Assembly (NCBI GenBank): GCA_937941765.1
Contig: CALDGQ010000019.1
Location: forward strand, 1-64,000
Reading direction: 5' to 3'
Length of the DNA stretch: 64,000 nucleotides
DNA from: an uncultured Saprospiraceae bacterium
Lineage (GTDB): Bacteria; Bacteroidota; Bacteroidia; Chitinophagales; Saprospiraceae
This document shows positions 19,404 to 27,235 of the stretch, one piece after another; the stretch's first letter is position 1, and each line of letters opens with the position of its first letter. The notes beneath the pieces were generated by a model. The model was not told the origin of the DNA. It did no database searches and was given only the letters and a program-made list of their open reading frames with translations. Both the position numbers and the translations under genes were made by a program.

Positions 19404-20795
19404 TTACTTAGGTCGATTATCAGTAGGTCGCTTTTTATCAGATCCACCTTGACCACTTCCACCTTGATTAGAATTTCGATTTGATGAGCTACCTCGATTA
19501 TTATTGTTCTTTCTTGGACCTCTTGATTTATGATTGCGATTACCGCCACCGCCTCGGTTATTACGATTGCGATTGCCACCGCCGCCGCCTCTTCTATAAC
19601 CACCGCCACCTCTTCTACGAGTACCAGGTTTGTATTCTGGACCTTCACCAATTTCTTTTGGCAATGGTAATTTATCAATGGTTGCTTCGATTAATTTTTC
19701 AATACTAAAGAATTTATCTTGATCATCTTCAGTAATAAAAGTATAAGCAGTTCCTTTAGTATCCGCTCTTGCTGTACGACCAATTCTGTGGACATAATCT
19801 TCTGCATCCCCAGGAACATCATAGTTAATTACTAAACTAATTTCTTTGATGTCAATTCCTCTCGCCAATATATCCGTTGCGACCAGTACTTGAATATCTC
19901 TATTCTTAAATTTTATTAATGCAGCTTCTCTTTCTTTCTGATCCAAATCAGAAGAAATCATTTCCGATTTAATCTTTTTTCTTGAAAGGGATTGATGAAT
20001 TTCACTTACTTTCTTTTTAGTGCCTGTGAAAATAATCACACTTGGATACTTTTCAAGTCCATCTTTTCCTGCTAAAATAGAAACAGCTAAAGCCACTTTT
20101 TGAGATTTATAACACATGAATGCTCCTTGTGTAACTCCTGCAGCAGGTTTTGATAGTGCGATATTAATTTGCTCAGGATTATCTTTTAAAAGTTTCTGAG
20201 ACAGCTTTCTGATATTAGGAGGCATCGTTGCAGAGAAGAAGAGAGTTTGACGACTCTTAGGTAGTTTATTGACAACCGTCATGATGTCATCAAAAAATCC
20301 CATGTCCATCATTCGATCTGCTTCATCTAAAATGAAATGCTTGACATTTTCTAACTTGACATATCCTAAATTCAAATGAGAAAGTAAACGACCTGGTGTA
20401 GCAATAATGATGTCTGCTCCTTTTACTAAAGCTTTCTTTTGTTGCTGGTAAGAATTATTGTCACCACCTCCATAAATTGGAATAGAAGAAACTCCAGAAA
20501 AGTAACCAAACGCTTCTACTTGCTGATCAATTTGTAATGCTAATTCACGGGTAGGAACAATGATTAAAACGTCTACATTGCCATCTGTTCCCGCTTTACG
20601 TTCGGATAGCTTGTTGATTAATGGTAGCAAAAAAGCACCTGTTTTACCAGTACCTGTTTGTGCACACGCAATTAAATCTTTTCCTTCTTGAATAATGGGA
20701 ATCGCTTGAGCTTGAATAGGAGTAGCTTCAACAAAGTTCATATATTCCAGCCCTTCGATGAGCTGCTCGTTAAATCCTAAATCTCTGAAAGTCAT
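19404..20795 (-). CDS. DEAD-box ATP-dependent RNA helicase with RGG-rich tail (RhlE-like)
   Basis: This 463-residue helicase unwinds short RNA duplexes, acting in RNA decay, ribosome assembly or cold adaptation. All core motifs are present: Q motif near PIQAQAIP, Walker A AQTGTGKT (about 45-52), PTRELALQ, TPGRLL, DEAD at 157-160, SAT in FFSATMPP, and in the second RecA domain ATDILARGIDI and HRIGRTARAD. From about residue 390 the protein becomes a low-complexity Gly/Arg/Asn tail (RRGGGGYRRGGGGGNRNRNN), typical of Bacteroidota RhlE-like enzymes and likely to bind RNA. The gene has a long structured upstream region, suggesting leader control. Confidence 0.95.
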   Translation of the reverse strand: MTFRDLGFNEQLIEGLEYMNFVEATPIQAQAIPIIQEGKDLIACAQTGTGKTGAFLLPLINKLSERKAGTDGNVDVLIIVPTRELALQIDQQVEAFGYFSGVSSIPIYGGGDNNSYQQQKKALVKGADIIIATPGRLLSHLNLGYVKLENVKHFILDEADRMMDMGFFDDIMTVVNKLPKSRQTLFFSATMPPNIRKLSQKLLKDNPEQINIALSKPAAGVTQGAFMCYKSQKVALAVSILAGKDGLEKYPSVIIFTGTKKKVSEIHQSLSRKKIKSEMISSDLDQKEREAALIKFKNRDIQVLVATDILARGIDIKEISLVINYDVPGDAEDYVHRIGRTARADTKGTAYTFITEDDQDKFFSIEKLIEATIDKLPLPKEIGEGPEYKPGTRRRGGGGYRRGGGGGNRNRNNRGGGGNRNHKSRGPRKNNNNRGSSSNRNSNQGGSGQGGSDKKRPTDNRPK

Positions 20796-21203
20796 TGGCT
20801 ACTAATAGTTTATGATCGTGTTTATTCCCCAAAATTGACTAAAATTAAGCTGGTAAGCAACATATGAAGGAGAAACCTTTAGCATAAACACACTTAAATC
20901 ACTGAATACCAGCTTATTTGTTAATTATTTCTTAACAAAACAGCGTAAACAGAACTGTTGCGTTTCTATAATGTTCTTTTGAAAGACTTGTGCAATGCAG
21001 GTCGACTCGAAAGCTCACTTTAAACAAGTTAATTTTATTTGGTTTTTAGTTGGTTTTGTTTGTTAGATAATAAGGGTGCGAATCAATTCTGAGATTCGTA
21101 CCCTTTTTATATTTAAATAGCAAAGACATCTTGTCTGTGTAAACATAAATTAAACGTCGTTATAAAATTTATAATTAGAAGAAAAAATAGGCAGAATGCC
21201 TGT
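20796..21203. promoter_or_regulatory. Long structured leader region upstream of the DEAD-box gene
   Basis: This 408-base gap has no ORF. On the minus strand, about 50 bases before the helicase start, AAGCTGGTA and TACCAGCTT (20847-20855 and 20907-20915) close a 51-base loop. Further upstream (21072-21105) lies a 13-bp hairpin. RNA helicase genes are often controlled by long 5' leaders, so a structured leader covering about 20796-21060 is a reasonable inference; no -7 box was found to fix the start. Confidence 0.4.
21072..21110. terminator. Hairpin terminator between the kinase-like and helicase genes
   Basis: AAGGGTGCGAATC (21072-21084) pairs with GATTCGTACCCTT (21093-21105) with one G-U pair. 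The better T run is on the plus strand (CCCTTTTTAT), but it lies just downstream of the minus-strand fructosamine-kinase-like gene and could terminate that transcript. Confidence 0.55.
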
Positions 21204-22058
21204 TCAACAACTGCGCAGTATTTCTTTAACTGAATTCAAATAAGTCCCTCCAAATATATTTACATGAACCATGAGATAGTATAATTGATAAATCGGAATC
21301 CGATCTTTCAATCCATTTTCAGTCGGAAAAGCATTTTCATAACTATCATAAAATGTCTGGTCAAAACCACCAAACAACTTTGCCATCGCTAAGTCCATTT
21401 CTCTTAACCCAAATGCTGCTGCTGGATCAACTAAAATGACATCACCACTTTTTCCAACCATAAAATTGCCATTCCAAAGATCACCATGAATCAGTGCTGG
21501 TTTTTCATCTGGTAAAATTTCTGGTAGTTTTTTAAACAATTTTTCGAAAGCTGAAATAGTATTGTTGTCAATTCTATTTTTGGATTGGGCTAACTTGATT
21601 TGTGGTAATAAACGTTGAGTAATAAAAAAGGAAATAGCATCAGATTCGTGTTCATTGTGTTGAACAAGACTGCCGATATAATTAGAATGATCAAGTCCAA
21701 ATGTAGGAGCTGTTTGCTGATGCATCGAGCCTAATTTAATTCCAAAGTCTTCCCAGAAATTAGGATTTGGAATTCCAGATTCAACCCATTCAAGTAATAA
21801 AAAAGAGGATTGATTTTTTGTAGAAACTGCTACAACATTTGGAACTGGAATCGTTTCACTTTCTTGAATTAATTGAAGTCCTTTTGCTTCTTTTTCAAAC
21901 ATGTCATTTGCAAATGACGCATTATTCAATTTAACAAAAAAAGAAGTATCGCTTGTCTCAATTTTAAACGTGTCATTGATATCACCACCGCTGACTGGGA
22001 TAGTGTTAATGATTTTTTGACCGAGTATTGATTCAACTCCTTGGATATTTGAGCTCAT
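21204..22058 (-). CDS. Fructosamine kinase / ketosamine-3-kinase family protein
   Basis: Members of this aminoglycoside-phosphotransferase-like family phosphorylate ketosamines on glycated proteins or small molecules, allowing deglycation. The 284-residue protein has the family motifs: KLNNASFANDMFEKEAKGL near the N-terminus (nucleotide-binding Lys), LLLEWVESG, and the catalytic block HGDLWNGNFMV (about 190-200) followed by VDPAAAFGLREMDLAM with the metal-binding Asp. I place the start at ATG 22058 (MSSNIQGVES), which gives the family length. The frame is open to 22127, but those extra codons lie in a dispersed palindromic repeat (22084-22206) and are unlikely to be coding. Confidence 0.85.
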   Translation of the reverse strand: MSSNIQGVESILGQKIINTIPVSGGDINDTFKIETSDTSFFVKLNNASFANDMFEKEAKGLQLIQESETIPVPNVVAVSTKNQSSFLLLEWVESGIPNPNFWEDFGIKLGSMHQQTAPTFGLDHSNYIGSLVQHNEHESDAISFFITQRLLPQIKLAQSKNRIDNNTISAFEKLFKKLPEILPDEKPALIHGDLWNGNFMVGKSGDVILVDPAAAFGLREMDLAMAKLFGGFDQTFYDSYENAFPTENGLKDRIPIYQLYYLMVHVNIFGGTYLNSVKEILRSC

Positions 22059-22083
22059 TGGATTTACTTGAAACATATGCCAA

Positions 22084-22206
22084 GAGGTTAGAAACCTTTG
22101 GCTCGCGTATAAATACGTATCGCTCACGTATGAGCACGTCCGAGATGCCGGTTTTCAACCGCTCATCTCGTAGGTACGAAACCGGTTTCCAACTGCTCAT
22201 ATCGTA
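22084..22206. repeat. Dispersed palindromic repeat, copy 1 (inverted relative to 27161-27226)
   Basis: Bases 22084-22107 are the exact reverse complement of 27203-27226, and 22132-22170 match the reverse complement of 27161-27199 at 38 of 39 bases. This copy has a 24-base insert between the two blocks where the other has 3 bases. Each copy has an internal hairpin (CGAGATG ... CATCTCG). Confidence 0.75.
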
Positions 22207-22213
22207 CATGATA

Positions 22214-22921
22214 TTACAACCTATTCTTATTTACAATCTCCAACAACTCATCTCTATAAATTTTTCCAATAGGAATATGTTTTGCTTCTCCTTTTTCGAG
22301 TACTTCAACCATATTGCCCATCACTGCATTTATCTTCTTTAATCCAACAATGTAACTACGGTGAATTCGTTTAAAGAGTTGACTTGGTAATTTTGCCTCC
22401 AAACTTTTCATAGTTTGCAAAGTAACGATTCTACCAGCATTGGTTCTAATAATAACATAATCCTTTAATCCTTCAATATAAATGATGTCTTCATATAAGA
22501 TCTTGACCAATTTCTTGTTGGATTTGACAAAGAAAAAACTTGCATTTTCTGTGCTATTGGCAGCGGTGTCGATCTGTGCCGTTACTTTATTTGTAGCAGT
22601 CATGAACCGCTCAAAAGAAATGGGTTTTAATAAATAATCTACCGCATTTAATTCAAAACCTTCCAATGCAAATTCCGGGTAGGCAGTAGTAAAAATAACT
22701 TTAGGTTGCTTGGTCAATGTTTTTAAAAATTCAGTACCAGTCAATTGCGGCATTTGAATATCTAAAAACATTAAGTCCACTTCCATTGTTTTTAAAACTT
22801 CATTGGCTTCCAATGCATTTTCACATCTAGCTACCAATTCAATTTCAGGAATTTTTTCAATGTAAGTTTCCAAAACATCTAGCGCTAAAGGTTCGTCATC
22901 AACAATAATTGCTTTTATCAT
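22214..22921 (-). CDS. LytTR-family response regulator
   Basis: The 235-residue regulator has an N-terminal receiver domain (acidic pair in VDDE at 8-10, phospho-acceptor Asp54 in FLDIQMP, Lys99 in LLKPI) and a C-terminal LytTR DNA-binding domain from about 130 (KKLVKILYEDIIYIEGLKDY, RIHRSYIVGLKKINAV). LytTR proteins bind direct repeats in promoters and act with a LytS-type kinase. The kinase gene lies directly upstream, 15 bases away on the same strand, so the two form a two-component pair. Targets are not evident from the window. Confidence 0.94.
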   Translation of the reverse strand: MIKAIIVDDEPLALDVLETYIEKIPEIELVARCENALEANEVLKTMEVDLMFLDIQMPQLTGTEFLKTLTKQPKVIFTTAYPEFALEGFELNAVDYLLKPISFERFMTATNKVTAQIDTAANSTENASFFFVKSNKKLVKILYEDIIYIEGLKDYVIIRTNAGRIVTLQTMKSLEAKLPSQLFKRIHRSYIVGLKKINAVMGNMVEVLEKGEAKHIPIGKIYRDELLEIVNKNRL

Positions 22922-22936
22922 TTCTTATAAGTTTGT

Positions 22937-23995
22937 TTAAATTAAATCAATAGTTAGATCAACTGTAAATGAAGAAGGTTCATTTGCAATTTCTAAAGTA
23001 TGTTGAGATGGATAAATCAAATCAAGTCTTCTTTTGACATTGACCAAACCAATTCCACCTGATTTTTTTGTGTGATTTTGAGTTGGTACACTATCCGGTT
23101 TTGTATTCTGAATATAAAAATGAACTTTCTCTCGTTCAACATTTAACACAATGTTTACATATCCATCTTTAATTTGATGATTTAATCCATGTTTGAAGCT
23201 GTTTTCCAAAAATGGGGTAAACATCAAAGGGGCAATTTTTTGATCTTGCACATCTCCATTGATTACAAACCTAATTTCTAAATCTTTACCTTGTCGCAAT
23301 CTTTCCAAGTCCAAATAGTTTTTGATATAGGAAACTTCTTTGTACAAAAACACGCGCTTTTCATTGCACTCATACAACATATATCTCATAATTTCTGACA
23401 ACTTCAAAACAATCTCTGGTGCCCGGTCTGACTTCTTTAAGGTCAATGCATATAAATTGTTCAATGTATTAAACAAAAAATGTGGATTTATCTGAGAACG
23501 AAGGAACTTCAATTCCGAAGCCATTGTTTGAGTTTGTAATTCTCGTGCTTCTCGATTGTGTTTCATCCAATCCGAAACGATTTGATAAATAGTACTGTTT
23601 CCAGCGATAATTAAAGTTGGAATAAAATACCAAAGTTGATTGTTGACAAATCGTAGTTGCAATGTTGGATGTGTAGAGAAAATAAAATATAAGGCGAACG
23701 CTTTTATTGGTGCAATGATAATTACAGATAATAATAGAAGTCCACAATAAATAAAGAAATTTTTATCACTTAAATATTTAGGGATTAAATACAGCAAATT
23801 GAAATAAACTACTGCCGCATAAAATAAGGTATTAATAGATTCAATAATTATCGTAAATCCAAGCGATTGATTGTTGCGATCAATCAAAACCAGCATCGCC
23901 AAAAATCCACACCAAAAGAGTAGGTGTAAAAAGATTTTGTTGGACAGCAAGCTGACAATGCTTGTTTTTATATTTCGATTAATTGCGAGATTCAT
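22937..23995 (-). CDS. LytS-type (HisKA_7TM/5TM-like) sensor histidine kinase
   Basis: The 352-residue kinase has four membrane helices in its first ~145 residues (for example 22-38, 48-70, 80-105, 121-138) and no large extracellular sensor. The phospho-acceptor His172 is in SQINPHFLFNTLNNLY, the hallmark of the LytS/YehU class. The ATPase domain shows NSFKHGL (N box) and GGIGLVNVKRRLDL (G box). It should phosphorylate the LytTR regulator encoded immediately downstream. It begins with ATG at 23995; the 240-base gap to the divergent pterin gene should hold its promoter. Confidence 0.93.
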   Translation of the reverse strand: MNLAINRNIKTSIVSLLSNKIFLHLLFWCGFLAMLVLIDRNNQSLGFTIIIESINTLFYAAVVYFNLLYLIPKYLSDKNFFIYCGLLLLSVIIIAPIKAFALYFIFSTHPTLQLRFVNNQLWYFIPTLIIAGNSTIYQIVSDWMKHNREARELQTQTMASELKFLRSQINPHFLFNTLNNLYALTLKKSDRAPEIVLKLSEIMRYMLYECNEKRVFLYKEVSYIKNYLDLERLRQGKDLEIRFVINGDVQDQKIAPLMFTPFLENSFKHGLNHQIKDGYVNIVLNVEREKVHFYIQNTKPDSVPTQNHTKKSGGIGLVNVKRRLDLIYPSQHTLEIANEPSSFTVDLTIDLI

Positions 23996-24204
23996 TTAGT
24001 TAATACACCGATTATCTTTTTAGGATTTAAAACTTCATAATACTAGCTATTTTATCAATAGTGAAACAAAATAGATAAAAGATGACTTAAGTTAGATTAA
24101 TGCGGTTAATTACAGCGTATTTTACCTCCTAATTCCATATAAAATGTATTAAATTTCAATAAATCCAATCTACTAAAAGTGAATGATAATAGGTGTTTTA
24201 TTTG

Positions 24205-24212
24205 TACTTTTG
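24205..24212 (+). promoter_or_regulatory. -7 promoter box of the pterin synthase gene
   Basis: TACTTTTG matches TAnnTTTG and lies 27 bases before the ATG at 24240. It also argues against translation from the upstream in-frame ATG at 24183. Confidence 0.5.
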
Positions 24213-24239
24213 GGCGATTTTAATCCACGTATTTTTATA

Positions 24240-24650
24240 ATGGTTTACTTAACAAGAATAGAGCGGTTTAATGCAGCACACAAGTTATTTGTGCCAGCAT
24301 GGTCTGACGAGAAAAATATTGAAGTTTTTGGCAAATGCGCCAATAAGAATTGGCATGGTCACAACTATAAACTGCATGTAACAGTTAAAGGGACACCTGA
24401 TCCTGTAACTGGATTTGTAATTGATGTTAAAGTTTTAAGTCAATTGATTAAAGAGGTGATTATTGAAAAAGTAGATCATTGCAACTTGAATTTAGACGTT
24501 GATTTTATTCCAGATGGAATTTTACCCACAACAGAAAATTTAATTATCGCTTTCTGGAAAGAATTGAGTCCTAGATTGAACAATTGTACGTTACATTGCA
24601 TTAAGTTATATGAGACTGAAAATATTTACGCTGAATATTTTGGCGAATAA
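24240..24650 (+). CDS. 6-pyruvoyl-tetrahydropterin synthase-like protein (PTPS/QueD family)
   Basis: The 136-residue protein has the zinc site of the family: His14 in NAAHKL, His39 and His41 in NWHGHNY. The catalytic Cys33 is in [10 protein letters not shown], and the pterin-binding Glu is in [10 protein letters not shown] near the end. The spacing and wording of these blocks (C-x5-[36 protein letters not shown]) are closer to eukaryotic PTPS, which makes 6-pyruvoyl-tetrahydropterin, than to short QueD of queuosine synthesis. The folE gene follows after 14 bases, so both steps from GTP to this product are encoded together. I chose ATG 24240 because the family starts here and a promoter box lies upstream. 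Confidence 0.85.
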   Translation: MVYLTRIERFNAAHKLFVPAWSDEKNIEVFGKCANKNWHGHNYKLHVTVKGTPDPVTGFVIDVKVLSQLIKEVIIEKVDHCNLNLDVDFIPDGILPTTENLIIAFWKELSPRLNNCTLHCIKLYETENIYAEYFGE

Positions 24651-24664
24651 GCATAAAGGAAGAA

Positions 24665-25261
24665 ATGAGTTATAAAAAAGTAGAAACATACGACAAAAAA
24701 ACAACCGACGATCTGATTAAAAGATATGAAACGATCCTAAAAAAAATAGGTGAAGATCCTGAAAGAGAAGGTTTGATCAAAACACCGGAACGTGCTGCAA
24801 AAGCAATTCAGTATTTGACACACGGGTATGATTTAGATGGAGAAGAAATTTTGAAAAGCGCTATGTTTGCCGAAGATTATAGCGAAATGGTCGTCGTCAA
24901 AGACATAGAAGTTTTTTCTCTCTGCGAACATCATATGCTTCCGTTTTTTGGAAAAGCGCATGTTGCTTATATACCAAATGGTCATATTGTAGGGTTAAGT
25001 AAAATTCCTAGAGTGATTGATGTATTTGCCCGCCGCCTCCAAGTGCAAGAGCGATTGACAGATGATGTTTTAAAATGTATCCAAAAAACGTTGCGACCTT
25101 TGGGTGCAGCTGTCGTCATCGAAGCAAGACACATGTGTATGATGATGCGTGGTGTTCAAAAACAAAATTCTGTTACAACCACTTCTGCATTTTTTGGTGA
25201 ATTTGAAAAGGAAAAAACTCGTTCAGAATTCTTACATTTGATTGGCACTAAATTACACTAG
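24665..25261 (+). CDS. folE: GTP cyclohydrolase I
   Basis: FolE opens the GTP ring to give dihydroneopterin triphosphate, the entry to folate and tetrahydrobiopterin. The 198-residue protein has the normal length and all metal ligands: Cys87 and His90 in [10 protein letters not shown] and Cys158 in [10 protein letters not shown], plus [14 protein letters not shown] near the C-terminus. It lies 14 bases downstream of the PTPS-like gene and is surely co-transcribed with it. This pairing points to pterin cofactor synthesis (tetrahydrobiopterin) rather than folate alone; a sepiapterin reductase is not seen nearby. Confidence 0.96.
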   Translation: MSYKKVETYDKKTTDDLIKRYETILKKIGEDPEREGLIKTPERAAKAIQYLTHGYDLDGEEILKSAMFAEDYSEMVVVKDIEVFSLCEHHMLPFFGKAHVAYIPNGHIVGLSKIPRVIDVFARRLQVQERLTDDVLKCIQKTLRPLGAAVVIEARHMCMMMRGVQKQNSVTTTSAFFGEFEKEKTRSEFLHLIGTKLH

Positions 25262-25267
25262 ATAAAC

Positions 25268-25378
25268 CGGTGGATGGTTGACAGTGAACGGTGAACGGGC
25301 ATAACGCGGGGAATTCGTAAGAGTACGTATACCCCGCGTTTCGCTAGTCAACCGTCTACCGTTCACCGTCCACCGTGA
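25268..25378. repeat. Palindrome with heptanucleotide-repeat arms, copy 1
   Basis: The left arm (25269-25299) is a run of 7-base units of the type GGTGAAC / GGTGGAT / GGTTGAC; the right arm (25346-25377) is its complement (GTTCACC, GTCCACC). An inner stem AACGCGGGG (25303-25311) pairs exactly with CCCCGCGTT (25332-25340). It fills the folE-fabD gap. A second copy is at 55959-56046. Confidence 0.75.
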
Positions 25379-25396
25379 ATAAAAAACCGACTACTT

Positions 25397-26275
25397 ATGA
25401 AAGCGTTCGTCTTCCCTGGACAAGCCTCCCAATTTGAAGGGATGGGCAAAGACCTATATGAAAATTCTCCTTTAGCAAAAGATCTTTTTGAACAAGCAAA
25501 TGAATTGTTAGGTTTTAGAATTTCTGATACCATGTTCAACGGTACTAAAGAAGATTTGAAACAAACCAAAGTAACTCAACCTGCTGTTTTCCTACATTCA
25601 TTTATAAAAGCACGTATGGCTGGAGAAGATTTCAACCCAGAAGCGGTTGCAGGACACTCTTTAGGAGAATTCTCTGCCTTGGCAACGGCCGGTGCATTGA
25701 ATTTTGAAGATGCATTGTTATTAGTACACAAACGAGCGTTGGCAATGCAAAAAGCTTGTGAAGCTCAACCTGGTACGATGGCGGCAGTATTAGGCTTGGA
25801 AGATCAACAAGTAGAAGATATTTGTAATGGAATTGATGATATTGTGGTTGCTGCAAACTACAATTGTCCAGGTCAATTAGTAATTTCTGGGTCCATCTCA
25901 GGCATCGATCAAGCAGTTCATTTATGCAAGGAAGCAGGTGCAAGACGTGCATTAGTGCTTGAAGTAGGTGGTGCCTTTCATTCTCCATTGATGGAACCTG
26001 CCAAAGAAGAATTAGAGAAAGCGATACAAGAAACAGCGATTGGAAGACCTATTTGTCCGATCTACCAAAACTACACAGCAAAGGCCGAAACCGAACCCGA
26101 AAATATCAAGTCAAATCTCATAGCACAACTGACCTCCCCTGTTTTATGGACACAAACTATGCATAATATGATTGCAGATGGTTGCAATGAATTTATAGAA
26201 GTTGGTGGAAATGGGAAGACCATTCGTGGCTTCATAAAACGAGTAAATCGAGAGATTCCTACAGAAGCACTTTAA
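25397..26275 (+). CDS. fabD: Malonyl-CoA:ACP transacylase
   Basis: FabD loads malonate onto acyl carrier protein for fatty acid synthesis. The 292-residue protein has the Ser88 nucleophile in AGHSLGEFSA and the catalytic His195 in GGAFHSPLM, the acyl-binding FPGQASQFEGMG loop near the N-terminus, and the normal length. The C-terminus EVGGNGKTIRGFIKR is standard. It is not beside other fab genes here; a heptamer-repeat palindrome separates it from folE, and yqgE follows after about 160 bases. Confidence 0.95.
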   Translation: MKAFVFPGQASQFEGMGKDLYENSPLAKDLFEQANELLGFRISDTMFNGTKEDLKQTKVTQPAVFLHSFIKARMAGEDFNPEAVAGHSLGEFSALATAGALNFEDALLLVHKRALAMQKACEAQPGTMAAVLGLEDQQVEDICNGIDDIVVAANYNCPGQLVISGSISGIDQAVHLCKEAGARRALVLEVGGAFHSPLMEPAKEELEKAIQETAIGRPICPIYQNYTAKAETEPENIKSNLIAQLTSPVLWTQTMHNMIADGCNEFIEVGGNGKTIRGFIKRVNREIPTEAL

Positions 26276-26433
26276 AAAAAATTATTCCATTTATTTTTTG
26301 TTCAGTATTGACAAGTACATTTATTTTGACAATATTTGTTAGTACACGACAAGGTTGTTTGAAACACTACACCGCATTGCCATCGACCTTTTCGTTACCA
26401 TAATGAACATATCACCTATTCAATTGAACATAC

Positions 26434-26991
26434 ATGGCAAATGAAAAATTGAAACATGGGAAACTATTGATCGCCGAACCGTTCATGGTTGACCCTAATT
26501 TTAAAAGATCCGTTATCCTCCTTTGCGAACATGAAAGGGAAGGAAGTGTCGGATTTATTCTCAACAAATCATTAGATATGAAAATCAATGATTTGATTGA
26601 AGACTTTCCTGATTTTAAAGCTCCAGTTTATTTCGGTGGACCCGTTCAAACAGATACAATTCACTACATTCATAATGTAGGGGATATCTTGGATGATACA
26701 CAAAAAGTAAACACTGGTGTTTTTTGGGGAGGTGACTTCGAAAAATTAAAATTCCTTATTAAGTCTGGAATGGTCCAAGAAGATAATATCCGGTTTTTTA
26801 TCGGTTATTCTGGTTGGTCCGCAGGTCAGTTGGAACAAGAATTAGAACATGGTTCTTGGCTAACAACTGGTATGCATTCCAATTATTTGTTTAAAAATAA
26901 TGTGGATTCACTCTGGAAAAATGTAATGAATAATAAGGGAGAAGCCTACACGGTTATTGCGCAAATGCCGGATAGTGCGCATCAAAATTAA
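26434..26991 (+). CDS. YqgE/AlgH family protein
   Basis: The 185-residue protein matches the YqgE/AlgH (DUF179) family over its whole length: KLLIAEPFMVDPNFKRSVILL at the N-terminus, GSVGFILNKSL, VYFGGPVQ, and RFFIGYSGWSAGQLEQELEHGSW in the second half. The biochemical role of the family is not settled; homologues in other bacteria were first linked to alginate regulation. It is soluble, starts at ATG 26434 and appears to be a single-gene unit. Two palindromic repeats follow it. Confidence 0.92.
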   Translation: MANEKLKHGKLLIAEPFMVDPNFKRSVILLCEHEREGSVGFILNKSLDMKINDLIEDFPDFKAPVYFGGPVQTDTIHYIHNVGDILDDTQKVNTGVFWGGDFEKLKFLIKSGMVQEDNIRFFIGYSGWSAGQLEQELEHGSWLTTGMHSNYLFKNNVDSLWKNVMNNKGEAYTVIAQMPDSAHQN

Positions 26992-27027
26992 TTGCCGATT
27001 TTGGATATTTAATTTTGGTACTAAAAT

Positions 27028-27150
27028 GAATATCGAACCTGCCGGCCGGACAGGCGGGTATCGAACAAGGAATGTCGAATTTCGAAGTGGAGCACGTGTA
27101 CATAGGTATTAAGAAATCGTACTCCACTTCGACATTCGAAATTCTCGTTT
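27028..27150. repeat. TCGAA-rich palindromic repeat, copy 1
   Basis: Bases 27028-27092 align without gaps to 38971-39035 (about 55 of 65 identical). It includes CCGGCCGG (a local palindrome) and ATCGAACAAGGAAT; an imperfect inverted arm (CCACTTCGACATTCGAAATT) follows from about 27124. Confidence 0.7.
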
Positions 27151-27160
27151 TGTAGGTAAG

Positions 27161-27226
27161 CGAGATGAGCGGTTGAAAACCGGCATCTCGGATGTGCTCC
27201 AACGCGAGCCAAAGGTTTCTAACCTC
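27161..27226. repeat. Dispersed palindromic repeat, copy 2
   Basis: This is the inverted partner of the repeat at 22084-22206 (24/24 and 38/39 identical blocks). It ends 10 bases before the stop of the minus-strand gene at 27236. Confidence 0.75.
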
Positions 27227-27235
27227 TCGGTGCTC

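Noticed and set aside
19382-19708. Overlapping ORFs rich in Val/Ala/Ile or Tyr/Asp/Cys
   Set aside because: They are other-frame readings of the Gly/Arg/Asn-repeat tail of the DEAD-box helicase gene.
22059-22127. N-terminal extension of the fructosamine-kinase-like gene
   Set aside because: The added codons fall in a dispersed palindromic repeat found elsewhere outside any gene; the family length fits the ATG at 22058.
24183-24239. N-terminal extension of the PTPS-like gene
   Set aside because: It contains the -7 box TACTTTTG and does not match the family; translation from 24240 is more likely.
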